From an uncultured Acidobacteriia bacterium (lineage in GTDB: Bacteria; Acidobacteriota; Terriglobia; Bryobacterales; Bryobacteraceae): a DNA stretch of 32,525 nt. The notes beneath the pieces were generated by a model, which saw only the letters and a program-made list of their open reading frames with translations, ran no database searches and was not told the DNA's origin. Below, one piece after another: positions 1-12,728 of the stretch; positions within the stretch are counted from its first letter, which is position 1, and the number at the start of each line of letters is the position of its first letter. The translations under genes and the position numbers were made by a program. The stretch is taken from positions 1 through 32,525 of the forward strand of contig CAIRXZ010000093.1 of NCBI GenBank assembly GCA_903882645.1, read 5' to 3'.

Positions 1-47
1 ACCTTCGCCTTGAACTTCGGCGTGTACTGCTTTCGCGTCGTCGTCAT
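1..47 (-). CDS. IS3-family transposase OrfA, N-terminal 15 residues
   Basis: Read leftward from the ATG at 47, the frame gives MTTTRKQYTPKFKAK before the window ends. The QYTPKFKAK pattern is the typical beginning of IS3-family OrfA proteins, whose N-terminal helix-turn-helix binds the element's terminal repeats. Only this stub is visible, so the catalytic OrfB with its DDE residues cannot be assessed. The small size makes the family call moderately secure rather than certain, but the neighbouring IS-like terminus supports it. Confidence 0.55.
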   Translation of the reverse strand, partial: MTTTRKQYTPKFKAK

Positions 48-113
48 CGCCGTCTTCCTCGCGACCGCCGACTCCGAAATTAACTTAATGCGTGGTCTGA
101 ATTCTGGGGTCCA
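1..113 (-). mobile_element. IS3-family insertion sequence, left end only (continues beyond the window)
   Basis: The first 113 bases look like the left end of an IS3-family element read on the minus strand. The start of an OrfA-like transposase lies at 47-1, and the outer end reads TGGACCCCAGAATTCAGACC from position 113 inward. IS3 elements usually begin with TG and carry imperfect terminal repeats; the other end and any target duplication lie outside the window. The element abuts an HNH gene that is open from about base 101 but lacks its front, so it probably inserted into that gene. The exact boundary at 113 is inferred from the TG end and the change in coding sense. Confidence 0.6.
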
Positions 114-400
114 CTATAAGGCTCAGGAAGCTCTATCCGGAGGTGATCCCCTGGAGTGCCAAGAGCAATAAGCTACAGCACGCGGCGTTCCAGGCTATGT
201 GGGCGCAATACGATCACATACTGCCTCGCGCCCGCGGAGGGAATAACGAGCTCAGCAATATCGTGGTCACTTGTGCGCCCTGTAATTACGGTCGCGGGAA
301 CTACACTCTGGAGGAGGTCGGGTTGGTCGATCCGAGGACTCGGGAACCCAACCAATCCACATGGGACGGGCTTGAACGCCTCCTGCATCACCCGAAATGA
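114..400 (+). pseudogene. HNH endonuclease, 5'-truncated by the IS element
   Basis: The frame is open from just after a stop at 98-100 to the stop near 400. A GTG at 143 is available, but coding similarity appears to begin earlier (RKLYPEVIPWS at about 125-157), so the natural start is missing. The protein contains a recognisable HNH core: YDHILPRARGG, with the D-H pair as the metal/catalytic segment, then NNELSNIVVTCAPCNYGRG, with the Asn-containing loop and a CxxC. HNH proteins of this kind are nucleases; the specific target is unknown. The front is replaced by the IS3-type end at 113, so this is most likely a dead gene, although a short product from GTG 143 is formally possible. Confidence 0.6.
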
Positions 401-503
401 CGCCAGCCCGGGGCGGATCGTACAGAGGGAAGTCGCCCTTGCGGAGAAGCGGTCGGACCCAGTCGAAGACACCAATCGTGAGTGGGGAAAATCGAGCAGG
501 CCT

Positions 504-531
504 GCGGCGGGCGGCATAACACGCCCGCCGC
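504..531 (-). terminator. Hairpin terminator downstream of rho
   Basis: Bases 504-513 (GCGGCGGGCG) and 522-531 (CGCCCGCCGC) form a perfect 10-base-pair stem around an 8-base loop, about 50 bases beyond the rho stop codon. In the leftward direction the stem is followed by mixed sequence with a short T run (GATTTTCCCC), so the U-tract is weak. It is the obvious end point for the tig-clpX-lon-engB-rho transcript. Confidence 0.6.
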
Positions 532-581
532 TCTTGCGCGAAGCCGTGAAAGCTGATGGCTGAAGGCTGATGGCTACTTCC

Positions 582-2237
<1,656 letters not shown>

Positions 2238-2825
2238 ATTTCCCTCGCTCCCCGGCCGGTCAAGGCCGAGAACGGCAGCGGCTCCACGCCTTCCTTGCGG
2301 ATGGCGCGCAGACCGCGCTCTTGTTCGGATCGATTCAGTTTGTCGAACTTCGTGGCGATTACCAGGTACTGTCTGCCGAGCGACTCGAGCCGATGCTTCA
2401 GATCCAGGTCCTTTTCCATCCATCCACGACGGCTATCGAGCGTCAGGAACGAAAGCTTTAGGGCCTCTCTCTCCCGCAGATAGAACTCGGACAGGTTATT
2501 CCATGCCAGCGCGAGCCGCCGCGGGGCCCGGGCATATCCGTATCCCGGGAGATCGACGAAATAGAACGCCGCGTCGATCCGGTAAAAATTGATCGTTTGC
2601 GTGCGCCCCGGCGTGCCGCTGGTGAAAGCCAGCCCGTCCCGGCCGGTCAAGGCATTGATCAGGCTGGACTTCCCTACGTTGCTCCTACCTAAGAACGCGA
2701 TCTCGGGCAATTGGCCGGAAGGAAACATCTCCGGCCGAGCCGAGCTGACTACAAATTCCGCTTGCAATCGGCGATCCCGGCGAGGCAGGCCTCGCTATTG
2801 CAGACTGCGCGCGCCGGCTTCCGCC

Positions 2826-5240
<2,415 letters not shown>

Positions 5241-5306
5241 TATTCCTTCCAGGGAAAATGAGCGCGCCCCCGTTCCCCGGAATGCCCGGCCGCGGGGAGT
5301 CCCGCG

Positions 5307-6572
<1,266 letters not shown>

Positions 6573-6701
6573 GCAGTTTTCTCCTCTGCCGCGGCTGGCC
6601 GCAAGGCGGGATAGCGCCCGATCCGCCGGGGCCGGAAACTTCGGGGCGTTTCGTTTCTATTATCACCTGAATGAAATCCCTTGGCAACGTACCCGCGCGG
6701 A

Positions 6702-7967
6702 TCAATCCGCGGTCTTCCTCGCGTGTTCGAAGAGGAAGTTGAGCGTCTTCTCGGTCCGGATGTGACTGGCGATGGCGCCTAGCGTGCCGTCCTTTTCAAA
6801 ACGCAACTGGAGCGCCGCCACAGGCTCCCGTTGCTGGCGCGCAACGCGTTCGACCTCGCGGTCGACTTCATCGCGGGTGGCGCCGATCGCCTCCCGCTCC
6901 GCGATTCGGGTGAGCAGCAGAGACGCCTTGACCTCGCGCACCGCCTTGTCACGCTGGGAGGCCTTGGCCTTCTCCCAGTCTATCTTGATGGAGCGCGGAT
7001 CCAGGCCGCGGTCCGCCATGGCGCGCACGCCCTGCTCCACGCGACTGCGCACCTGCCGCTCGACGAACGCCTCGGGTACGGCGAAATCGTGCCAGTCCAC
7101 CAACTTGTCCACGATCTGGTCCTTGGCCGCCTGCTGCGACTCCAGTTGGCGCTGGGCGAAGATGCTCTTGCGGACGGCCTCGCGCAACTCGTCCACGTTG
7201 CGGTAATCCCCGAGGTCCTGCGCGAACTCATCGTTCAATTCCGGCAGGTCCTTGCGGCGTATGCCCTTCAGCATCGCGTGGAACCGCACCGTCCTGCCGG
7301 CCAGGCGGCCGGAGTCGTAATCGGCCGGATAGGCGACCTCGAATTCCTTTTCATCGCCCGGCGTAAGCCCGCGCACATTCTCGGTGAACGCCGGGAGGGA
7401 GCCGGCGCCGCCGATTTCCAGTACCATCTCGTCCTGCCTGACAGGCTCGCCCTCCACCCCGCCGATGCTCTCGATCGTCAGGACGGCGAAGTCGCCATCC
7501 TGAATGGGCCTGGGGTCCACGTTGACGAACTGCGCCTTCTGATCGCGAATCTCCTCCACCCGCTTCTCGATGTCCTTATCGGTCACTTCGGGATCGTGGT
7601 ACGGAATCTCGACGTCCTTGTAGTCCTTCAGCTCGATGTCCGGCACGACCTCGAACTCGGCCGTGAAGCGCAACGGCTCGCCCTCGTGAAAATGCACATC
7701 CTTGATATCGGGCGATCCCACGACGTTCAGGTTCTCGGCTTCGAACCGCTTCGTAAGGTGCTTGGGGATCAGGCTTTCCAACACCTTGCGGCGGACTTCG
7801 CCGGCGAACTCCTTGCGGATGATGGAAACCGGCGCTTTCCCCGGACGGAACCCCCGGAGCTTGGCGCGTTTCTGGAGATCTTCGATCACCTGGCCGGTTT
7901 CGCGCTCTACCTCTTGAACGGGAATAGAGACTTCCAGCGAATGCCGGCAACCTTCAACTAAAGGCAA
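6702..7967 (-). CDS. tig: Trigger factor (ribosome-associated chaperone and peptidyl-prolyl isomerase)
   Basis: Trigger factor binds the ribosome exit tunnel and shields nascent chains. The 421-residue product shows the ribosome-docking signature GFRPGKAP at 39-46, an FKBP-type isomerase section around 160-240 (IQDGDFAVLTIESIGG onward), and a long helical C-terminal arm. Length fits the family. The start is a TTG at 7967 with GAGG about ten bases upstream; the next residues (PLVEGCRHSLEVSIP) are a normal tig beginning. It is the first gene of the leftward quality-control block and is divergent from the kinase gene at 8124. Confidence 0.95.
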   Translation of the reverse strand: MPLVEGCRHSLEVSIPVQEVERETGQVIEDLQKRAKLRGFRPGKAPVSIIRKEFAGEVRRKVLESLIPKHLTKRFEAENLNVVGSPDIKDVHFHEGEPLRFTAEFEVVPDIELKDYKDVEIPYHDPEVTDKDIEKRVEEIRDQKAQFVNVDPRPIQDGDFAVLTIESIGGVEGEPVRQDEMVLEIGGAGSLPAFTENVRGLTPGDEKEFEVAYPADYDSGRLAGRTVRFHAMLKGIRRKDLPELNDEFAQDLGDYRNVDELREAVRKSIFAQRQLESQQAAKDQIVDKLVDWHDFAVPEAFVERQVRSRVEQGVRAMADRGLDPRSIKIDWEKAKASQRDKAVREVKASLLLTRIAEREAIGATRDEVDREVERVARQQREPVAALQLRFEKDGTLGAIASHIRTEKTLNFLFEHARKTAD

Positions 7968-8101
7968 GTGGATTCAACCTCGGGAAAGAAGAGATGGCGT
8001 AAGTCCTATGGTAGCACGAGGGTCAAAGGCAAGCCGCCGGCCTTCATCATTTGGCCGGCACGAATCCGGCAGCGTCGACAGTCGCGCCCGACGCGGTAGG
8101 T

Positions 8102-8107
8102 TAGAAT
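8102..8107 (+). promoter_or_regulatory. Possible -10 element for the kinase gene
   Basis: TAGAAT at 8102-8107 is a good -10 match 16 bases before the kinase ATG. No convincing -35 sits at the right distance (TCGACA at 8075 is 21 bases away), so this is a weak call. The 156-base gap 7968-8123 must also hold the divergent tig promoter, which I could not pick out. Confidence 0.25.
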
Positions 8108-8123
8108 ACGGCAGAGCACCGGC

Positions 8124-10544
8124 ATGAGCGGTTCGAGCGGCGGTTATTGTCCCATCTGCGAGAAGAATTACGGTTCCGACGCCGACCGCTGCCCCGTACA
8201 CGGGTTCCGCTTTCAGAGCCGCGACGCGCTCCGGCCCGGCGTCGTCATCGACGGCAAGTTCGAGATCCTGCAACGCCTCGGCGCCGGAGGCATGGGCGAA
8301 ACCCACCTCGTCCGCCATGCCTACCTCGGCGAGGAGTTGGTTCTCAAGCGCATCCGCCCCGAGCTGGCCGAGGACCCGCTGTATCAAAAGTCCTTCCTGC
8401 GCGAGGCCCACTCCCTGGCCGCGTTGCGCAAAGTGGCCGCGGTGGTGGAGATCCGCGACGCCTGGCAGACGAGCGAGGGGTACCTCGCACTGCTGCTCGA
8501 ATACGTCGAAGGCGGCAACCTGCTTCAGTGGCTGGACACCGCGCGGGGCGGCGGCCCGCTGGAAGTCACCGAAGCGGTGGCCATCGCGGCCGATCTGGCC
8601 AAGGCGCTGGCGGCGGCCCACGCCATTGGCATCCTGCACCGCGACGTAAAGCCGCAGAACATCCTGATGCGCCCGCTCGAGGGCGGCGCGTTCCAACTGA
8701 AGCTGTGCGACTTCGGGCTGGCGGTGCAGCGCGTGGAGGAGATGACGCGCCAAGGGACGGCGACTGCGGCCATGGGGACGCCCGGTTACGCGGCGCCGGA
8801 GCAGTTCGCGCTGCCGAGCCGGGAGCAGGACGCGCGAGTGGACGTATTCGGGTTGGGGATGACGCTCTACCGCCTGGTGGCCGGGCGGCTGCCGTGGGAC
8901 ACGAGCGCCGCGACCTGGCCGCTGGTTTGCAGGGAGCAACTGCGGAAGAGTCTGAAGGATCTGCGGCCGGCGCTGGCGGGAGAGCGCTGGCTGGAGAACC
9001 TGCTCGTGCGGCTGACGGCGGTCGAGCGCGACGACCGCATCGCGACCGCCGCGGAAGCTCTGGAGTTGATGCAGGAGGCGCTGGCTGAGACCAGGCCGGC
9101 GCTGGCGACGGTGGTTGTGCCGCAACCGAGCGTCCCGCCGCCGGTCGAGTTGCAGCAGTCCTCGCCACCTCCTCCGCGGGCGACCGACGTTGCAGTGACT
9201 CTGCCCGAGATGCCCGGCGGAACCGGTGAGGAGCGGCATGCGGAGTCAAGTGCCAGCGCGACGATGCCGGCTACCGTGCCGGCCCCCGCGGACGGCGAGA
9301 GCGCCGCGGGCCCGACGCTGCCGCCCGAGCCGACTCTCCCGCCGCCGGTGGGATTGGGGCCGAAGAGCCATTCGAAACGCACAATGGCGCTGGCCGTTTC
9401 CGGTTTCGCGGCAATCGCACTACTGATGTTCGTCTGGTGGGCGCTGCAAGGGCCGAAAGAGGTCCCCGACAATCCGCCCGCGCCGGTCGAGGAGGGCAAT
9501 CAGACGCCCGCGCCGCGTTCGGCGGCTCCTCACGTGGACGATGGATTCGTGCCTGATGCGCCGAGCAAACAGGCGCCGGCGCCGCGTCCCGTGCCTCCGT
9601 CTCAGGCTCCCGAGGAGCCAAACGGATCGTATTGGCAGGTCGGCGCCTTCAGGACCGCCGCGGAAGCGGAGCCGATGCTCCGGGCGCTTAGGGGCGGCGG
9701 CATGCCCGCGACCCTGAAATCGGACCCGAACGGATCGGCGCGCGTGCTGGTTGGGCCATATTCCGATGCGCAATCCCTGGGCCGCGCCAAGAACGAATTG
9801 GAAACCCACTTCGGGATCCGCAACCCCCGCGCTGTCCCAGCATCCACGAGCGCTTCCACCGCGGCGGCTGCCGTCGCGGCGGGTAGAGCGGGCGCAACAA
9901 AGGTTAACCCGAAGGATGGGCTCAGCTATGTCTGGATTCCGCCGGGAACGTTCATGATGGGCTGTTCGCCGGGGGACACGCAGTGCAGCTCAGATGAAAA
10001 GCCCGCACATCAGGTGACCATCACCAGGGGCTTTTGGTTCGGTCAGACGCCCGTGACCCAGCAGGCCTATCAGCGCGTCACAGGACAGAACCCGAGCCGT
10101 TTCAAGGGCGCTGATCTTCCCGTCGAGACCGTGAATTGGGACGAAGCGAAGGCTTACTGTGCAGCGGTCGGAGGGCGGCTGCCGACGGAAGCGGAGTGGG
10201 AGTACGCGGCGCGGGCCGGTTCCACGGGCGCCCGCTACGGCAATCTGGATAAGATTGCGTGGTACTCGGAGAACAGCGGCGGGAAGACTCACGAAGTAGG
10301 GCAAAAGCTGGCGAACGCCTTCGGGCTGTACGATATGTTGGGGAACGTGTGGCAGTGGGTCGCGGATTGGTCTGGGGAATACCAGCCCGGAGCGCAGGCC
10401 GATCCATCCGGGGCAGAGAGCGGCCCAGCGCCGCGCGGCGGTTCGTGGGACAGCTGGGAAGAAGAAATGCGCGTGTCGTACCGTCTCAGGGTCGACCCAG
10501 ACGTCCGCAACAACGGCATCGGCCTTCGGTGCGTCGGGGAATGA
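8124..10544 (+). CDS. Membrane Ser/Thr protein kinase with SPOR and FGE-sulfatase domains
   Basis: The 806-residue protein combines four modules. Residues 1-30 form a small zinc-ribbon-like motif (CPICEKNY, then CPVHGF). Residues about 43-320 are a Hanks-type kinase: glycine loop GAGGMGE, Lys75 in VLKRI, catalytic HRDVKPQN (His172-Asp174), DFG, and GTPGYAAPE. A Pro/Ala-rich linker leads to one membrane helix at about 420-441. Outside the membrane lie a SPOR domain (about 501-568, SYWQVGAFRTAAEAEPMLRAL) and an FGE-sulfatase/SUMF1 domain from about 595 (YVWIPPGTFMMG, VTQQAYQRVTG, RLPTEAEWEYAARAG, GLYDMLGNVWQW, RGGSWD). SPOR domains are known to bind denuded septal glycan; FGE-like domains oxidise Cys to formylglycine or act as ligand-binding folds. 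All kinase catalytic residues are present. It stands alone between divergent tig and convergent PIN genes. Confidence 0.93.
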   Translation: MSGSSGGYCPICEKNYGSDADRCPVHGFRFQSRDALRPGVVIDGKFEILQRLGAGGMGETHLVRHAYLGEELVLKRIRPELAEDPLYQKSFLREAHSLAALRKVAAVVEIRDAWQTSEGYLALLLEYVEGGNLLQWLDTARGGGPLEVTEAVAIAADLAKALAAAHAIGILHRDVKPQNILMRPLEGGAFQLKLCDFGLAVQRVEEMTRQGTATAAMGTPGYAAPEQFALPSREQDARVDVFGLGMTLYRLVAGRLPWDTSAATWPLVCREQLRKSLKDLRPALAGERWLENLLVRLTAVERDDRIATAAEALELMQEALAETRPALATVVVPQPSVPPPVELQQSSPPPPRATDVAVTLPEMPGGTGEERHAESSASATMPATVPAPADGESAAGPTLPPEPTLPPPVGLGPKSHSKRTMALAVSGFAAIALLMFVWWALQGPKEVPDNPPAPVEEGNQTPAPRSAAPHVDDGFVPDAPSKQAPAPRPVPPSQAPEEPNGSYWQVGAFRTAAEAEPMLRALRGGGMPATLKSDPNGSARVLVGPYSDAQSLGRAKNELETHFGIRNPRAVPASTSASTAAAAVAAGRAGATKVNPKDGLSYVWIPPGTFMMGCSPGDTQCSSDEKPAHQVTITRGFWFGQTPVTQQAYQRVTGQNPSRFKGADLPVETVNWDEAKAYCAAVGGRLPTEAEWEYAARAGSTGARYGNLDKIAWYSENSGGKTHEVGQKLANAFGLYDMLGNVWQWVADWSGEYQPGAQADPSGAESGPAPRGGSWDSWEEEMRVSYRLRVDPDVRNNGIGLRCVGE

Positions 10545-10551
10545 CTTCCCC
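10536..10551 (+). terminator. Short hairpin over the kinase stop codon
   Basis: GGGGAA and TTCCCC pair perfectly around TGAC, overlapping the kinase stop codon and lying between two convergent genes only 14 bases apart. There is no U-tract. It could serve as a bidirectional pause or terminator, but the stem is only six base pairs. Confidence 0.3.
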
Positions 10552-10558
10552 ATATACG

Positions 10559-11011
10559 TTACGCTTGCTCCTGAGGATCGACTACGGCCAAACCGGCATT
10601 GAGCGCCGCGGCCTTCAGCTCACGATCCGAGGTGACCAGTGCGAACTCCCGGGAGTCGGGCTCAAGCTGCTCTTTCAGCACCAGGGCTGAGGCCAAATGC
10701 AGGCTATCGGCGCCGCGGAGACCATATGCGCCGGTGGCATCAAACGCACGAAGCACCACCGATGGGGTTACGTCTATTCGCAGAAAACGCTGCCAGTCCT
10801 TGAGTAGCGAAGCCCGCTTCGGCTCAAACTCCTCGTGGGTCATCTCTCCGGCGTTCCGCTTACGCGCCATCGTGGCGCCGACCTCGATAAACCCCAGCGG
10901 AGAACAGGCCATTACCGAGAGTTGATCGAACAACGCGTCCACTGCTTCGCTGCCAGTCTCTTGGAAATACCGCTTCGCCCAAGCGCTGGAATCCAGATAA
11001 TAGAGCATCAT
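10559..11011 (-). CDS. PIN-domain ribonuclease toxin (VapC-like)
   Basis: The 150-residue protein has the PIN fold acidic residues: Asp7 in YYLDSSA, Glu43 in FIEVG, Asp102 in GADSLHLASA and Asp129 in TSDREL. PIN toxins are Mg-dependent RNases that are held inactive by a co-expressed antitoxin. The gene starts with two ATG codons, and its start overlaps the antitoxin stop by four bases (ATGA), indicating translational coupling. It converges with the kinase gene. A degraded second copy of the same pair lies about 1.1 kb to the right. The fold call is secure; the RNA target is unknown. Confidence 0.85.
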   Translation of the reverse strand: MMLYYLDSSAWAKRYFQETGSEAVDALFDQLSVMACSPLGFIEVGATMARKRNAGEMTHEEFEPKRASLLKDWQRFLRIDVTPSVVLRAFDATGAYGLRGADSLHLASALVLKEQLEPDSREFALVTSDRELKAAALNAGLAVVDPQEQA

Positions 11012-11223
11012 CGACGGTCGGCGATCAGCAGCTCCGAGGCCGGAATGCCACGGGTCGCGATGCGCTCCAGTTTCTCGAATGGCGGCGCTCCCGGATCCGG
11101 AACATGGATTCCCGGGCGGCCCGCCAACCGTTCGATCAGATCCTCCCGTGTCAGTTTCGGCATCTGCAACCCGATTCCCGTAGCCTGCTTTCTCTTGAGC
11201 AGATCGAGGACTTCACGGGCATC
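10968..11223 (-). repeat. Toxin-antitoxin duplication, copy 1 (256 bp)
   Basis: Bases 10968-11223 and 12104-12359 align without gaps and differ at about eight positions by eye. They cover most of the antitoxin gene and the first codons of the PIN toxin in direct orientation, about 1.14 kb apart. Beyond the left edge the similarity continues at a lower level into the toxin; beyond the right edge it stops abruptly. Confidence 0.85.
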
Positions 11224-11277
11224 TTCTTCGGAAAGCCGCTCGACTTCCCGTACGAGGAGCTCCCTTACCGAGGTCAT
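11008..11277 (-). CDS. Antitoxin of the PIN toxin pair (unassigned family)
   Basis: This 89-residue acidic/basic mixed protein lies directly upstream of the PIN toxin gene and overlaps it by four bases. Its first half (VRELLVREVERLSEEDAREVLDLLKRKQ) is predicted helical, resembling short antitoxins with a helical N-terminus. The second half (GRPGIHVPDPGAPPFEKLERI) is Pro-rich and likely the toxin-wrapping tail. I do not recognise a specific VapB, Phd or CopG DNA-binding motif, so the antitoxin role is inferred from the operon. The second copy at 12144-12361 preserves the tail but not the first 20 residues. Confidence 0.65.
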   Translation of the reverse strand: MTSVRELLVREVERLSEEDAREVLDLLKRKQATGIGLQMPKLTREDLIERLAGRPGIHVPDPGAPPFEKLERIATRGIPASELLIADRR

Positions 11278-11441
11278 AATCTCCGCCTTCTTTGGCGCGT
11301 CGAACCCTTGGCCCGACGATGCCTGTCTTCAGTTTGCCACACCTGCGCCGGGGGAAACGGGGCAGTCCGCCTCTTCGAAGTTCACACGGGCGCTCTACCC
11401 GTCCCCCTTCCCGCCCCCCTGCTATCATCTTCAGTATCCGA

Positions 11442-11608
11442 ATGAACCCCGATTTTCTGGTGATCGGAGCCGGTGTCGCCGGGTTGCGCGCGGCTATCGA
11501 GCTGGCTGACGCGGGCAGGGTGCTGGTGGTCGCCAAGGACAGCCTCATGGAACCCTCCTCCGAATATGCGCAGGGCGGCATCGCCGTCGCGCTGAGCGAC
11601 GACGAGGT
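11442..11608 (+). pseudogene. nadB: L-aspartate oxidase (NadB), N-terminal stub
   Basis: From the ATG at 11442 the frame reads MNPDFLVIGAGVAGLRAA, an FAD-binding Rossmann start. It continues with the flavoprotein segment EPSSEYAQGGIAVALSDDEV, which closely resembles the start of L-aspartate oxidase, the first enzyme of NAD synthesis. Similarity ends at about 11608, where the frame becomes FLGKSSHLQ and then stops at 11705. The remaining 450 or so residues are not found downstream. The stub retains the dinucleotide motif but no catalytic domain, so it should be non-functional. A second, complete nadB elsewhere would be expected if the organism makes NAD from aspartate. Confidence 0.7.
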
Positions 11609-11659
11609 CCGTTTTTTGGGGAAAAGTTCCCATTTGCAGCTTCTTGCAGCCCGGCCCTT

Positions 11660-11989
11660 CTACTGCGCGGGGCGTTGGCGCTTGAGCTCGGCGATTTGGG
11701 CGTAAAGATCGTCGATGGCGCGTTGTTGGGCGGCCTGGGCGGCGGCGAAGGCGGTGTCGATGCGCTCGGCGTCGGTTAGCGACTTGCTCGTGCCGATGGT
11801 GTGCTACTCGACGCGTTCGAGGCGGCGCTCGACCGTGTCGAAGCGCTGGCCGACGTGGGCGAAGCGGGCGTTCATCTCCTGCCGGAAATCGGAGATGTTG
11901 CCGATGATGGCTTCAGCGAAGCGGTCCAGGCGGGCGGTGAGTTCGGCGGAGACGATGGAACGGATCTGGTTCAAGTCTTCTTCGGTCAT
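11660..11989 (-). pseudogene. Small coiled-coil protein gene interrupted by an in-frame TAG
   Basis: From the ATG at 11989 the frame encodes MTEEDLNQIRSIVSAEL and a heptad-rich helix (FRQEMNARFAHVGQRFDTVERRLERVE), then stops at a TAG at 11804-11806. In the same frame the coding pattern resumes at once with HTIGTSKSLTDAERIDTAF and a second helical segment, ending in KRQRPAQ and a TAG at 11660. Without the internal TAG the product would be 109 residues, a fully helical protein of unknown function. A single change from TAC or another sense codon would explain the break. It sits between the nadB stub and the degraded toxin copy, in a region of general decay. Confidence 0.6.
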
Positions 11990-12071
11990 GGCGTCCCTTG
12001 GCGGGGCTGGCAACCCCGTCTTGTTCATGATATCCGAGTGGGCTACAAAATGTCCGCCAGGCCTGGAATAG

Positions 12072-12142
12072 GCCAGTACCGGGACTTGTTCGAACAAGAC
12101 CTCTACCGCTTCGCCCAAGCGCTGGAATCCGGATAATAGAGC
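12072..12142 (-). pseudogene. PIN toxin relic with a 28-base deletion
   Basis: Read leftward from the ATG at 12142, the relic begins MMLYYPDSSAWAKR and then meets TAG. Shifted by one frame it continues EAVEVLFEQVPVLAYS, matching EAVDALFDQLSVMACS of the intact toxin at 10559-11011. The missing 28 bases lie between GCGAAGCGGT and GCGAAGCAGT in the intact copy, so the deletion probably arose by recombination or slippage between these short repeats. Similarity ends near 12072. The product would lack almost all of the PIN domain. Confidence 0.75.
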
Positions 12143-12359
12143 ATCATCGACGGCCGGCGATCGGCAGCTCCGAGGCGGGAATGCCACGGGTCGCGATGCG
12201 CTCCAGTTTCTCGAATGGCGGCGCTCCCGGGTCCGGAACATGGATTCCCGGGCGGCCCGCCAACCGTTCGATCAGATCCTCCCGTGTCCGTTTCGGCGCC
12301 TGCAACCCGATTCCCGTAGCCTGCTTTCTCTTGAGCAGATCGAGGACTTCACGGGCATC
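12104..12359 (-). repeat. Toxin-antitoxin duplication, copy 2 (256 bp)
   Basis: This is the partner of 10968-11223: the same length, the same orientation and about 97% identical by eye. It carries the antitoxin body and the toxin start codons. Similarity to copy 1 ends at GGGCATC, position 12359. Confidence 0.85.
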
Positions 12360-12361
12360 CT
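12144..12361 (-). pseudogene. Antitoxin relic, 5'-truncated duplicate
   Basis: The last 70 or so residues (AREVLDLLKRKQ onward) are almost identical to the antitoxin at 11008-11277. The first 20 residues, with the original start and promoter, are absent, replaced by unrelated sequence upstream of 12360. Open reading continues upstream to possible starts, giving a chimeric N-terminus (MPGMRGPGGKDAREV), so a hybrid protein is possible. If translated, it could still bind the toxin encoded 1.1 kb away, since the Pro-rich tail is intact. Confidence 0.65.
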
Positions 12362-12728
12362 TTCCACCCGGACCCCGCATTCCGGGCATCGCAAGCGATG
12401 CGCCTCCCCAACCACGGTCGCACGATACACGCTCCACGGAGCTCTCAGCGGTTCCTCACGCGCAACGCCGGTCTCGGAAACTGGCGCTGCCGGTCAGTTC
12501 ACGTCCGTCGATCGCTTCACGCGCCAGAAGGCCTTCCGGAGACTACTCCCGTGAGGTCCTGTCACACGCCGGTCACAACAATTTGAATATTTCCTTCGCC
12601 GTGAATCGACTGCTCCGGCACGGCGTTCAGCGTCTTCGACTTACACGGAATTGGGACGCCCTTCCCGGCAATCGAAAGGCGCCCCACAGGCCCGTCCCCA
12701 GTCCGCCCGGCTGCTAAACTGAAACCGG
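12362..12728. other. Gene-free stretch before hldE
   Basis: About 370 bases between the antitoxin relic and hldE. I see no protein family in any frame. TAAACT at 12714-12719 could be a -10 for the hldE-mfd transcript, close to the GTG start at 12729. A minus-strand frame ending at 12562 is open but short and unrecognised. Confidence 0.4.

Noticed and set aside
551-573. Tandem GCTGATGGCT repeat between the terminator and rho
   Set aside because: Only two 10-base units; too short to treat as a CRISPR or functional repeat.
8075-8107. Sigma70-type promoter with TCGACA as -35 before the kinase
   Set aside because: The spacer is 21 bases, too long; only the -10 is kept as a weak feature.
11804-12241. 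145-codon minus-strand frame joining toxin relic and coiled-coil gene
   Set aside because: It is an accidental read-through: its first part is antisense-frame antitoxin, then the shifted toxin relic, then the coiled-coil start at 11989.
12562-12728. Short minus-strand frame containing VPEQSIHGEGNIQIVVTG
   Set aside because: It has no start of its own, no family I recognise, and runs into the hldE start region.
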